A stretch of DNA of 64,000 bases from Microlunatus antarcticus (lineage in GTDB: Bacteria > Actinomycetota > Actinomycetes > Propionibacteriales > Propionibacteriaceae). Numbering within the stretch: the first letter of the stretch is position 1; every line of letters starts with the position of its first letter. A program made the position numbers and the translations under genes. Where the stretch lies: positions 1,922,001-1,986,000 of the forward strand of contig NZ_JACHZG010000001.1 of NCBI RefSeq assembly GCF_014193425.1, read 5' to 3'. Under the pieces are notes generated by a model. It ran no database searches. It was not told the origin of the DNA and saw only the letters and a list, made by a program, of their open reading frames with translations. This document shows, one piece after another, positions 1-7,692 of this stretch.

Positions 1-35
1 CCGTTCAGGAACGCGGTCAGCTCGGTCGGGCTCAT
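1..35 (-). CDS. 5' end of an unidentified gene (truncated by window edge)
   Basis: Only the first codons are present, reading MSPTELTAFLNG from an ATG at position 35 leftwards. A strong Shine-Dalgarno sequence (AAGGAGG, about 5 nt before the ATG on the minus strand) supports a true start. The gene is divergent from the MarR regulator across a 196-nt gap, so it is a candidate target of that regulator. Too little sequence is present to assign a family. Confidence 0.6.
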   Translation of the reverse strand, partial: MSPTELTAFLN

Positions 36-231
36 ATGGCCTCCTTCTTCCGGTGAGTGCGGCTGATTTCCGACGGGATCGCTGCCCTCATGGACATCGC
101 AGCCCATCTGAGTGCAATGTCACAACTCCGACAAACCTGGCGTTTTCCTGAGAAACGAACTCGATCTGTGTGATTCTGTCTTCAACGACCGTACGAGGTC
201 GGTCCCCGAACACCCGAGGGAAGGAGTCCCG
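36..231. promoter_or_regulatory. Divergent intergenic region between truncated gene and MarR regulator
   Basis: This 196-nt gap must hold the promoters of both divergent genes. It is less GC-rich than the coding DNA around it (for example around 110-190). I see no strong palindrome, only a weak TGTC-N8-GACA repeat near 118-133. Autoregulation by the MarR protein from here would be typical of the family but is inferred. Confidence 0.4.
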
Positions 232-747
232 ATGCTGTATCCCACCGACGAACGAGCCGCTGACCAACGCTCCGTCGACGACCTGCTGCCGACTTCCCCC
301 GACGGCGACGGTCTCGCCGCGCTGGACGCCGACGCGATGGCCGAGGCCGTCCGCAACCTCCGCGCCCTCATCATGGCCGGTGAGCGCTACCGCCTGACGG
401 CGGCCGGCTCCGTCGGTCTCGGCGCGACGGAGAGCTCCGCGATCTCCTACCTCGCGGTGCACGGGGATCGTGGTCAGTCCGAGCTCGCGCGCGACCTCAA
501 TCTCACCAGCAGCGCAGCCACCGCGCTCGTGGACCGGCTCGAGCGGCACGGCGCGGCCCAGCGGGTCCGGCACCCCACCGACCGACGCCGCACGACGATC
601 CGGCTGACCGTCCGCGGGGAGGAGCTGGCCGCCGCGGCCCAGCGTTCGCTGATCGCCAGCCTCGAGCTGGTCGCGTCGGCCGACCTGCCGCTCTTCTCCG
701 GCTGGCTGCGCGTCGTCGCCGCCGACCTGGACGCGCGCACTCGCTGA
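232..747 (+). CDS. MarR family transcriptional regulator
   Basis: A 171-residue protein with a MarR-type winged helix: the recognition segment ELARDLNLTSSAATALVDRL is followed by the wing DRRRTTIRLTVRG. MarR proteins are dimeric repressors released by small phenolic ligands or oxidation. The reading frame is open upstream to 112, but the ATG at 232 has a good ribosome site (GGAAGGAG) and starts just before sequence typical of the family, so I prefer it. It is divergent from the truncated gene at the window edge, which is the likely target. It converges on the next gene with a 9-nt gap. No ligand can be inferred. Confidence 0.88.
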   Translation: MLYPTDERAADQRSVDDLLPTSPDGDGLAALDADAMAEAVRNLRALIMAGERYRLTAAGSVGLGATESSAISYLAVHGDRGQSELARDLNLTSSAATALVDRLERHGAAQRVRHPTDRRRTTIRLTVRGEELAAAAQRSLIASLELVASADLPLFSGWLRVVAADLDARTR

Positions 748-756
748 AGTTCCGGC

Positions 757-1755
757 TCAGCCGGGGCCGGGCAGGGCGACGGTGACGAGGAGCCCGCGGT
801 GGTCGGTGCCGGGCACGGTCACCGCCCGCGCGCTCGTCGTGCGTACGCCGCCGCCGACGTAGACGTGGTCGATGTCGATCAGGGGCGGGACCCGCGTCGA
901 GCCGGCCGGGTAGGTCGGCACCCAACCGGCACCGGCCTCGTCGACCGCCGACGCCCAGCCGTCCTCGACGAGGGCGCGCTGCGTCGGGTGCGAGGCGACG
1001 GCGTTGAAGTCCCCGGCGAGCACCCGGGGGCCGGACGTCGGCAGCGCGGCCCGGAGGTCCTCCTGCTCGCCCAGCCACCCCGTCCCGCCCAGGCGTGGTC
1101 GGCCCGGGTGGACCGCGACGACGGTGAGCGGTGACGCCGTCCCGGGCACGGCGACCGAGCAGACCCGGCTCTGGTTGGCCAGGTCGGCCGAGAGCGGCAC
1201 CGCCCGGGTGACCGGGAACCTCGACAGGACGGCCGTGCCCGCCGCGCCCCCGGAGGGGAGCCGCCCGGCGCAGCGGTGGGGGAGCCGGTCGGTCATCCCG
1301 AGGCCGGCGAGCGCCCGCAGCTGAGGGGCGGTCGCCTCGGTCAGCACGACGACGTCGGCCGTCCGCGCCGCGTCGACGAGGCCCTTCGGGTCCGCCTGGC
1401 CCAGCCGGCTGTTGAGCGCCAGCACGGTGAGCGTCGTCCCGGAGACCGGCGGGGGTCCCGCGACCCAGCGCGGGGCCAGGAGCAGGCCCTGCGCCAGGAC
1501 GGCCAGCCCGCACAGCGCCACGAGCACGACCCCTGCACGTCGGCGCCGGAGGACCAGCGCGACGCCCGCCACCACGAGGGCCAGGAACGCGCCCGGCGCG
1601 GCGAGGTCGGTGAAGGCGGTCGCCATCGCCCAGGTGTCGTCGGCGAGGGGGAGCACCCCGTACGGGACGTAGCGGCTCACGAGCAGCGCGACGGAGGCGA
1701 CGAGCAGCAGCGTCGCCACGACGCCCAGCGCCGTGGAGACCCGGTTCGTGATCAT
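757..1755 (-). CDS. Endonuclease/exonuclease/phosphatase family protein with N-terminal membrane segments
   Basis: A 332-residue protein. The first 100 residues hold about three hydrophobic segments ending in RRRR, so the protein is membrane-anchored. The rest is an EEP (DNase I-like) domain: LNSRLG, the metal-binding Glu in VLTEAT, GDFNAV, and the C-terminal DHRGLLV with the catalytic Asp-His pair. Actinobacterial proteins of this build are common and mostly uncharacterised; phosphodiesterase or phosphatase activity on the outer face of the membrane is likely but the substrate is unknown. I chose ATG 1755 because residues upstream of it do not resemble a signal or membrane segment. Confidence 0.85.
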   Translation of the reverse strand: MITNRVSTALGVVATLLLVASVALLVSRYVPYGVLPLADDTWAMATAFTDLAAPGAFLALVVAGVALVLRRRRAGVVLVALCGLAVLAQGLLLAPRWVAGPPPVSGTTLTVLALNSRLGQADPKGLVDAARTADVVVLTEATAPQLRALAGLGMTDRLPHRCAGRLPSGGAAGTAVLSRFPVTRAVPLSADLANQSRVCSVAVPGTASPLTVVAVHPGRPRLGGTGWLGEQEDLRAALPTSGPRVLAGDFNAVASHPTQRALVEDGWASAVDEAGAGWVPTYPAGSTRVPPLIDIDHVYVGGGVRTTSARAVTVPGTDHRGLLVTVALPGPG

Positions 1756-1834
1756 GGCGACGACGCTAGGAGAGCCCCGAGCCGTCCGCACCGGTCCACG
1801 GTCGCGACCGGGTCAGACCGTGGGCCCGGGCGGC

Positions 1835-2887
1835 TCAGGCCGGCGCGTGGCGCGAGGTCGCGTCCTCGACCTCGCCGACGAGGACCTCGATCACGTCCTC
1901 GAGGAAGAGCACGCCCGTCGTGACGCCGTCGTCGTCGACCGAGCGGACGAGGTGCAGGCCGTCGCGCCGCATGCCCGCCAGCGCGTCCTCGAGGTCGGCG
2001 GAGCGCGTGGTCGCGCGAAGGTGCCGGATGCGCGACCGCGGGATCGGCAGGCGCGAGGCCGGCCCGTCGACGAGGTCGAGCACGTCCTTGAGGTGGACGT
2101 AGCCGACGGGCTCGCCGGCCGCGTCCTGCACGGGGTAGCGGGAGAACCCGCCCTCCTCCACGGCGCGCTGGACGTCGGCCGGGGTCGCCCGAGGCGGGAG
2201 GCAGACGAGCTGGTCGATCCCGACCTCGACGTCGCCGACCTTGGCCTCGGTGAACTCGAAGGTGTTCGACAGGGTGCCCGAGCGGTCGGAGAGCATGCCC
2301 TCCCGTGTCGACTGCTCCACGATGCCGGCCACCTCGTCGAGGGTGAAGGCGCTGGACGCCTCGTCCTTGGGCTCGACGCCGAACAGCCGTACGGCGCCGT
2401 TGGCCAGCGCGTTCAGCGACCAGATGATCGGGCGCAGGACCCGCGACACCATGACCAGCGGCGGGGCGAGCAGCAGCGCCGCCCGGGTGGGCACGGAGAA
2501 GGACAGGTTCTTGGGCACCATCTCCCCGAGCACCACGTGCAGGAACGTGACGAGCAGCAGCGCGACGACGAACGACACCAGGTCGATGGTGTCCTCGGAG
2601 AGGCCGGTCGGGCCGAGCCCCAGCTCGAAGAGGTGGTGGATCGCGGGCTCGGAGACGTTGAGGATGAGCAGCGAGCAGATGGTGATGCCGAGCTGGGAGG
2701 TCGCCAGCATCAGCGTCGCGTGCTCCATCGCCCACAGCGTCGTCTTCGCGGCGCGGCTGCCCCCGTCGGCCAGCGGCTCCACCTGCGAGCGACGGGCGGA
2801 GATGACGGCGAACTCCGCGCCGACGAAGAACGCGTTCGCGGCCAGCAGCACGACGAGCCAGACGAGGCCCGGGACGACGTCGCTCAC
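1835..2887 (-). CDS. CNNM/CorC-type (DUF21-CBS) membrane protein, short form
   Basis: A 350-residue protein with an N-terminal DUF21 membrane domain (about residues 1-190, with hydrophobic helices and the motif GAEFAVISARRSQ) followed by a CBS pair (about 195-340). It lacks the CorC_HlyC domain that normally follows, ending soon after the second CBS domain (LFLEDVIEVLVGEVED). The family, often annotated as hemolysin, contains Mg2+ or Co2+ transporters. The GTG start overlaps the upstream homologue's stop by 4 nt, so the two are translationally coupled and may form a heteromer. Confidence 0.88.
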   Translation of the reverse strand: MSDVVPGLVWLVVLLAANAFFVGAEFAVISARRSQVEPLADGGSRAAKTTLWAMEHATLMLATSQLGITICSLLILNVSEPAIHHLFELGLGPTGLSEDTIDLVSFVVALLLVTFLHVVLGEMVPKNLSFSVPTRAALLLAPPLVMVSRVLRPIIWSLNALANGAVRLFGVEPKDEASSAFTLDEVAGIVEQSTREGMLSDRSGTLSNTFEFTEAKVGDVEVGIDQLVCLPPRATPADVQRAVEEGGFSRYPVQDAAGEPVGYVHLKDVLDLVDGPASRLPIPRSRIRHLRATTRSADLEDALAGMRRDGLHLVRSVDDDGVTTGVLFLEDVIEVLVGEVEDATSRHAPA

Positions 2888-4296
2888 CGCTCCACCTCCG
2901 CCTGCTGCTGGGCCTCGCGCTGCTCGCGGTCGTGCCGGCGCTCCTGCCGCGTCTGGCGACGTTCCGCGTCGGCGGCCTCCTCGGCCAGCTCCTCGGGGTC
3001 GGGCTCCGCCGGGGTGAAGCGGACCCGGTCGACCCGGCTCCCGTCGATCCGCTCGACGCGCAGCGTGCCCGCGTCGATGCCGACCTCGTCGCCCACGTCG
3101 GGCAGTCGGTCGAGCCGGTCGGTGACGAAGCCGCCCACGGTCTCGTACTCCTCGTCCTCGGGGACGGCGACGCCGGTCCGGTCGTGGAGCTCGTCGGGTC
3201 GCAGCGCCGCGTCGAAGGTGAAGGAGTCGCCCTGGCGGACCAGGTCGACCCGGGCCCGGTCGTGCTCGTCGGTGAGCTCGCCGACGAGCTCCTCGACCAG
3301 GTCCTCGAGCGTGACGAGGCCCGCGGTGCCGCCGTACTCGTCGGAGACGACGGCCAGCTGGAAGCTCTGGTGGCGCAGCAGCCCGAGCAGCGTCTCGGTG
3401 GTCATCGACTCCGGCACCCGGGGCGGTTCGACGGCCAGCGAGGAGGCCAGCACGCGGCGCCGGTCCTCCTGGCTGAGCGCGAAGGCCTGCTTGATGTGCA
3501 CGACGCCACGGATGTCGTCCGCGTCCTCCCCGATCACCGGGAACCGGGAGCGCCCGGTCCGGCGGGACAGGTCGAGCACGTCGTCGGCCGTGTCGTCCAG
3601 GCGGAGCTTGTCCATCCGTACGCGCGGGGTCATCACGTCACCGGCGGTCCGGTCGCCGAAGCGGAGCGTCCGGCTGATCAGCGTCGCGTGGTCGGCGTCG
3701 AGGCTGCCCTCGAGGGCGGAGCGGCGGACCAGGGAGCTGAGCTCCTCGGCGCTCCGTGCACCGGACAGCTCCTCCTTCGGCTCGATGCCGAAGCTGCGCA
3801 CGATCGCGTTCGCGGTGTTGTTGAACAGGGCGATCAGCGGCCGGAAGACCATGGTGAAGACCGTCTGGAACGGCAGCACCAGCCGGGCGGTGGGCAGGGG
3901 GAGCGCGAGGGCGAAGTTCTTGGGCACGAGCTCGCCGACCACCATCGAGAACAGGGTCGCCAGCGCGACGCCGACGACGGTCCCGACGGCGGGCACGACG
4001 CCCGGCGGCAGTCCCACGGCCTCGAGCGGGCCGGCGAGCAGGGCGCTGACGGCCGGCTCGAAGGTGAAGCCCGTCAGCAGGGTGGTGAGGGTGATGCCCA
4101 GCTGCGCGCCCGACAGGTGGGTCGAGGTGATCCGCAGGGCGTCGATCGTCGTGTCGAGGCGCTTCTCGCCGTCGTCTCGACGGTTCTCCAGCTCGTGCCG
4201 GTCCAGGTTGACCAGGGCGAACTCGGAGGCGACGAAGAGCCCCGTGCCCACGGTCAAGATCAGGCCGACGCCGACCATCAGCCATTCGAACCACAC
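2884..4296 (-). CDS. CNNM/CorC-type (DUF21-CBS-CorC_HlyC) membrane protein
   Basis: A 470-residue full-length family member. The DUF21 membrane domain comes first (ASEFALVNLDRHELE near residues 25-40), then a CBS pair (about 220-340, including GGTAGLVTLEDLVEELVGE), then a CorC_HlyC domain (about 355-440, including TVGGFVTDRLDRLPDVGDEV). An acidic/arginine-rich tail ends the protein. CNNM proteins move or sense divalent cations, mainly Mg2+. The GTG start gives a first helix right away. It is the upstream member of a coupled two-gene operon. The metal specificity is not readable from sequence. Confidence 0.92.
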   Translation of the reverse strand: MWFEWLMVGVGLILTVGTGLFVASEFALVNLDRHELENRRDDGEKRLDTTIDALRITSTHLSGAQLGITLTTLLTGFTFEPAVSALLAGPLEAVGLPPGVVPAVGTVVGVALATLFSMVVGELVPKNFALALPLPTARLVLPFQTVFTMVFRPLIALFNNTANAIVRSFGIEPKEELSGARSAEELSSLVRRSALEGSLDADHATLISRTLRFGDRTAGDVMTPRVRMDKLRLDDTADDVLDLSRRTGRSRFPVIGEDADDIRGVVHIKQAFALSQEDRRRVLASSLAVEPPRVPESMTTETLLGLLRHQSFQLAVVSDEYGGTAGLVTLEDLVEELVGELTDEHDRARVDLVRQGDSFTFDAALRPDELHDRTGVAVPEDEEYETVGGFVTDRLDRLPDVGDEVGIDAGTLRVERIDGSRVDRVRFTPAEPDPEELAEEAADAERRQTRQERRHDREQREAQQQAEVER

Positions 4297-4369
4297 GGCG
4301 AAGCATCCTGACCTGACACGTCCGGCTCCCGCTCAGGCATGGGGAGTCGTCTCGGCGTGAAGCTCCAGA

Positions 4370-5377
4370 CTACCGACTCGGGTGGACCGACGGGTTGAGC
4401 CGGACGACGCCCACCCCCGAGAGCGATCCCCGGACGGCCGCGTCGGCCAGGTGCTCGAGCTGGTGGAACTCGCCGACGGGGAGCGCGGGGTCGCTGGCGA
4501 CCGTGGCCTCGACGTGCAGGCGGTGGCCCACCCAGCGGACCCGGGTGTCGTCGACGTGGGTCACGCCCGGCACCTCGGCGATCGCGTGCTCGGCCCGGTC
4601 GGTCAGCGACGGGTCGACCCCGTCGAGGAGACGCCGCCCGATGTCCCGGGCGGTGCCGACGAGCAGCACGAAGATCGCGAGGCTGATCAGCAGGCCGACG
4701 ACCGGGTCGGCCAGCGGGAAGCCGAGCCAGACCCCGACGACGCCCACCACGACGGCCAGCGACGTGAACCCGTCGGTGCGGGCGTGGATCCCGTCGGCGA
4801 CGAGGGCCGCCGAGCCGATCTGGCGGCCGACCCGGATGCGGTAGACCGCGACGAGCTCGTTCCCGGCGAAGCCGACGAGCCCGGCAACCAGGACCCAGAC
4901 CAGGTGATCCATCGGCTGAGGGTCGACGAACCGACGCACGGCCTCGACGGCGGCGACCACCGCGGAGAGCGCGATCATGGCCACGACGAACAGCCCCGCC
5001 AGGTCCTCGACGCGGCCGTAGCCGTACGTGTAGCGACGGGTGGCCGCGCGCCGGCTCAGCGCGAACGCCACCCACAGCGGCACCGCAGTCAGCGCGTCGG
5101 AGAAGTTGTGGACCGTGTCCGCCAGCAGCGCGACCGAGCCGCTGAACGCGACGACGACGATCTGCAGGACCGCGGTGACGGCGAGGACCACGAGGCTGGT
5201 CCTGAGCGCCCGGATGCCGGCCGTCGACGCCTCGAGCGCGTCGTCGATGGAGTCCGAGGCGTCGTGGCTGTGCGGCACGAAGAGGTTCTGGAGGAAGCCC
5301 CGGACCCCGGCCGGGTGGGCGTGCCCGTGCGGCTCGTGATCCGCGTGCGGGTGCGGGTGCGGGTGCGGCTCAGTCAT
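4370..5377 (-). CDS. Cation diffusion facilitator (CDF) family metal exporter
   Basis: A 335-residue CDF transporter that expels divalent metal by proton exchange. A His-rich head (HPHPHPHADHEPHGHAH) and a later HSHD can bind metal. Six membrane helices follow. The metal-site motifs HNFSD in helix II and HARTD in helix V give a His-Asp/His-Asp site, typical of zinc transporters, though Co2+ or Ni2+ is possible. The C-terminal cytoplasmic domain has the usual ferredoxin-like pattern (VPGVTHVDDTRVRWVGHRLH). The start codon lies inside the end of the metalloregulator gene (8-nt overlap), which argues for co-regulation by it. The open frame extends far upstream in the wrong frame of the regulator; the ATG at 5377 is the real start. 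Confidence 0.93.
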   Translation of the reverse strand: MTEPHPHPHPHADHEPHGHAHPAGVRGFLQNLFVPHSHDASDSIDDALEASTAGIRALRTSLVVLAVTAVLQIVVVAFSGSVALLADTVHNFSDALTAVPLWVAFALSRRAATRRYTYGYGRVEDLAGLFVVAMIALSAVVAAVEAVRRFVDPQPMDHLVWVLVAGLVGFAGNELVAVYRIRVGRQIGSAALVADGIHARTDGFTSLAVVVGVVGVWLGFPLADPVVGLLISLAIFVLLVGTARDIGRRLLDGVDPSLTDRAEHAIAEVPGVTHVDDTRVRWVGHRLHVEATVASDPALPVGEFHQLEHLADAAVRGSLSGVGVVRLNPSVHPSR

Positions 5378-5738
5378 CGGTCCTCTCGTCCTGGTGGTGG
5401 TGCCGGGGCTGGTCGACCACGCTGTGCTCGGCCTGGAAGAGGGCGTCGGTGACGAGCTGTGCGACGTGCTCGTTGGCGAGGCGGTAGAAGATCCGGTTGC
5501 CGTCGCGGCGCGTGGTGACCAGGCGGCTGAGCCGCATCTTGGCCAGGTGCTGGGAGACCGCGGCGTTGCTCTTGTCGACCACGTCGGCCAGCGTGTTGAC
5601 CGAGAGCTCGCCGCCCCGTAGAGCCAGCACGATCCGGACGCGGGTGGGGTCGGCCAGCATCGAGAACACCTCGACCGCCAGCTCGACGAGCTCGTCGTCG
5701 AGCGGTTCCGCGACTGCCATCCTGCTATCTGCCTGCAT
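5370..5738 (-). CDS. kmtR: ArsR/SmtB family metal-sensing repressor, KmtR-like
   Basis: A 122-residue winged-helix repressor. The segment VEVFSMLADPTRVRIVLAL and the recognition helix NAAVSQHLAKMRL are typical of ArsR proteins. The C-terminal part (NEHVAQLVTDALFQAEH, then HHH) resembles Mycobacterium tuberculosis KmtR, a Ni/Co sensor that controls a CDF exporter; this comparison is from memory. The N-terminus MQADS also matches KmtR's MYADS, which favours the ATG at 5738 over the internal ATG at 5720. No good ribosome site precedes it, so translation may be leaderless. A perfect inverted repeat spans the start codon. The gene overlaps the CDF exporter gene, its expected target. Confidence 0.85.
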   Translation of the reverse strand: MQADSRMAVAEPLDDELVELAVEVFSMLADPTRVRIVLALRGGELSVNTLADVVDKSNAAVSQHLAKMRLSRLVTTRRDGNRIFYRLANEHVAQLVTDALFQAEHSVVDQPRHHHQDERTDD

Positions 5739-5746
5739 ACGCAGAT
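5727..5746. promoter_or_regulatory. Inverted repeat over the start of the KmtR-like gene (candidate operator)
   Basis: ATCTGC and GCAGAT form perfect 6-bp arms around an 8-bp spacer. The spacer contains the ATG start codon of the metalloregulator. Autorepression by the KmtR-like protein here would silence both the regulator and the coupled exporter. Confidence 0.5.
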
Positions 5747-5813
5747 TCTTGCACGCATCGTCTCGAGGTCTGGCCCGGCCGTTCACCGCGCGGACCCGGG
5801 ACGTTCATCCGCG

Positions 5814-6068
5814 GTGCCTACGGTCACGACCGTGCTGCAGATCTTCCGCCTGCCCGACCACGCCGCCGCCTGCGCCGCCGCGCGCAGCCTCCAGCGGGAG
5901 GGTCTGACCACGCGGGCGGGGGTGCGCCACCACCTCGCCTACCTCACCGTCCGCTCCGAGCGTGCCGACGTCGGCGACCTGGTGCGCGGGCTCGCGCCGT
6001 CCGCCGTCCGGGTGAACGTCGAGCACCTGCCGACGCCGCTGGCGCACGACGTCGCCCTGGTGTCCTGA
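5814..6068 (+). CDS. Small hypothetical protein
   Basis: An 84-residue reading frame, GTG start (alternative GTG at 5832), rich in Ala, Arg, Val and His. I recognise no family. It looks like a small alpha/beta domain (VLQIFRLPDHAAACAAARSL, then AYLTVRSERADVGDLVRGL). It sits between the divergent metalloregulator and the end of an SDR gene and fills an otherwise empty 350-nt gap. Its codons show the high third-position GC expected of real genes here. No clear ribosome site. Confidence 0.5.
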   Translation: MPTVTTVLQIFRLPDHAAACAAARSLQREGLTTRAGVRHHLAYLTVRSERADVGDLVRGLAPSAVRVNVEHLPTPLAHDVALVS

Positions 6069-6092
6069 CCGGAGCTCACCCCGGGAACCGGC

Positions 6093-6860
6093 TCACCAGC
6101 AGGTGAAGCCGCCGTCGACGAGCAGGTCGACGCCGGTGCAGAAGGTCGCCGCGTCGCTGAGCAGGAAGACGGCCGGGCCGACGAGCTCGTCGACGCTCGC
6201 CATCCGCCCGAGCGGGGTGTCGGCCTCGAACTGCACGACCTGCTCGGCGACCTCGGGCCGGGTGTTCATCGGGGTGGCGGTGTAGCCGGGGCTGATCGCG
6301 TTCACACGGATGCCCCGCGCGGCCCACTCCATCGCCAGGCTGCGGGTCAGGTGCACGACCCCGGCCTTCGCCGAGTTGTAGTGGGCCTGCAGCAGGCCGC
6401 GGTTGACGATCGAGCCCGACATCGAGGCGATGTTGACGATGGCGCCGCGACCCCGGGGCAGCATCACGCGGGCCTCGGCCTGGCAGGACAGGAACACCCC
6501 GGTGTAGTCGACGTCGACCACCCGCTGCCACTGCCGCAGCGACATCTCCTCCGCCGGTGCGGCATCGGCGATGCCGGCGCTGTTCACGGCGAGCACCAGC
6601 GGCCCGAGGTCGGACTCCGTACGCGCGACCGCGTCGGCCAGGCTCGCGGGGTCGGTCACGTCCCCGGGCACCGCGACCGCCCGACGGCCGGTCTCCTCGA
6701 TCTCGGCGACGACCGCCGCCAGCGCGGGTCCGGCGAGGTCGAAGCAGGCGACGTCGGCGCCGCTCGCGGCGAGCCCGAGGGCGATGCCACGGCCGATGCC
6801 GCTCGCGGCGCCGGTGACCAGGGCCACCCGGTCGTCGAGCCGGAAGTCCGGGAGGGTCAT
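6093..6860 (-). CDS. SDR family NAD(P)-dependent oxidoreductase
   Basis: A 255-residue classical short-chain dehydrogenase. It has the cofactor motif TGAASGIG near the N-terminus, VNSAG (a variant of NNAG), the catalytic Ser in IASMSGS, and the Tyr-Lys pair in HYNSAK. The family end motif GVDLLVDGG is present. A good ribosome site (GAAAGG) precedes the ATG. It is the last gene of an operon with a second SDR and an FGGY kinase, suggesting stepwise oxidation of a polyol or sugar before or after phosphorylation. The exact substrate is unknown. Confidence 0.9.
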   Translation of the reverse strand: MTLPDFRLDDRVALVTGAASGIGRGIALGLAASGADVACFDLAGPALAAVVAEIEETGRRAVAVPGDVTDPASLADAVARTESDLGPLVLAVNSAGIADAAPAEEMSLRQWQRVVDVDYTGVFLSCQAEARVMLPRGRGAIVNIASMSGSIVNRGLLQAHYNSAKAGVVHLTRSLAMEWAARGIRVNAISPGYTATPMNTRPEVAEQVVQFEADTPLGRMASVDELVGPAVFLLSDAATFCTGVDLLVDGGFTCW

Positions 6861-6903
6861 GAGGGCCTTTCGCTGGGGTGGGGGCGGACCGGGCGCGAAC
6901 CGG

Positions 6904-7692
6904 TCAGCTCATGAACATGCCGCCGTCGACGTTGATCGACTGCCCGGTGATGTAGCCGGCCTGGCGCGAGGCCAGGAACAGCAGCAGGTCGGCGACGTCG
7001 TCGCTGGTGCCCGCCCGGCCGAGCGGGATCGCGGCGACCCACTCCGCCATCAGCTCGCCCGGGGCGTAGTCGCCGAGCAGCCGGCCCCACTCCCGGTCGT
7101 TGTAGTCCCACATGTCGGTGTCGACGATGCCGGGGCAGTAGGCGTTGACCGTGATCCCGTCCTTGGCCAGCTCCTTGGCCAGGCTCTGGGTCAGCCCGAC
7201 GACGCCGAACTTGCTGGCCGCGTAGTGCGGCGTGTAGATGAAGCCCTGCCGGGCCTGGCCGGACGCGGCGTTGAGGATCCGACCGCTGGCGCTGCGGCGC
7301 AGCAGGGGCAGCGCGGCCTTCGCGCACAGGAACGCACCGGTCGTGTTCACGCTGAGCACCTGGTTCCAGGCCTCGAGGGTGAGCTCCTCGAAGGTCGAGA
7401 TGGTGATCGTGCCGGCGTTGTTCACCAGCACGTCCACCCGGCCGTGCCGGTCGTCCACGTCGGCGAAGCATGCCGCGACCTGCGCCTCGTCGGTCACGTC
7501 GCAGACGGCCCCGTGCACTGCGCCCGCGCTGCGCCCGTCGAGCTCCGCCGCGACCTCGACGACGCCGGCGTCGCGGTCGAGCAGGACGACCGAGGCGCCC
7601 TCGCCGGCGAACCGCGACGCGATCCCCAGGCCGAGGCCGCGACCCGCGCCGGTGACGACGACGACCTGGTCGACGAAACGGGTGGTGGTCAC
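6904..7692 (-). CDS. SDR family NAD(P)-dependent oxidoreductase (polyol dehydrogenase-like)
   Basis: A 262-residue classical SDR: TGAGRGLG cofactor loop, NNAGT, catalytic Ser in NAASGQA, and the Tyr-Lys pair in HYAASK. The pattern, including the DTDMWDYND region after the active site, resembles SDRs annotated as sorbitol or other polyol dehydrogenases. The GTG start at 7692 overlaps the kinase stop codon by 4 nt (GTGA), so it is translationally coupled to the kinase. The open frame continues far upstream but only as a shadow of the kinase gene. Confidence 0.9.
   Translation of the reverse strand: MTTTRFVDQVVVVTGAGRGLGLGIASRFAGEGASVVLLDRDAGVVEVAAELDGRSAGAVHGAVCDVTDEAQVAACFADVDDRHGRVDVLVNNAGTITISTFEELTLEAWNQVLSVNTTGAFLCAKAALPLLRRSASGRILNAASGQARQGFIYTPHYAASKFGVVGLTQSLAKELAKDGITVNAYCPGIVDTDMWDYNDREWGRLLGDYAPGELMAEWVAAIPLGRAGTSDDVADLLLFLASRQAGYITGQSINVDGGMFMS

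Noticed and set aside
112-231. Upstream extension of the MarR gene to ATG 112
   Set aside because: The added 40 residues do not look like a MarR N-terminus and ATG 232 has a clear ribosome site.
1733-4360. Very long plus-strand open frame opposite the CNNM genes (875 codons)
   Set aside because: No recognisable domain, Arg/Asp/Gly-rich shadow composition; it is the mirror image of two real genes in GC-rich DNA. Similar mirror frames at 6571-9195, 9155-11722, 17973-19967 and 60692-62947 are rejected for the same reason.
5378-5758. N-terminal extension of the CDF gene upstream of 5377
   Set aside because: It is the wrong frame of the metalloregulator gene (Ser/Arg-rich), and no CDF protein has such a part.
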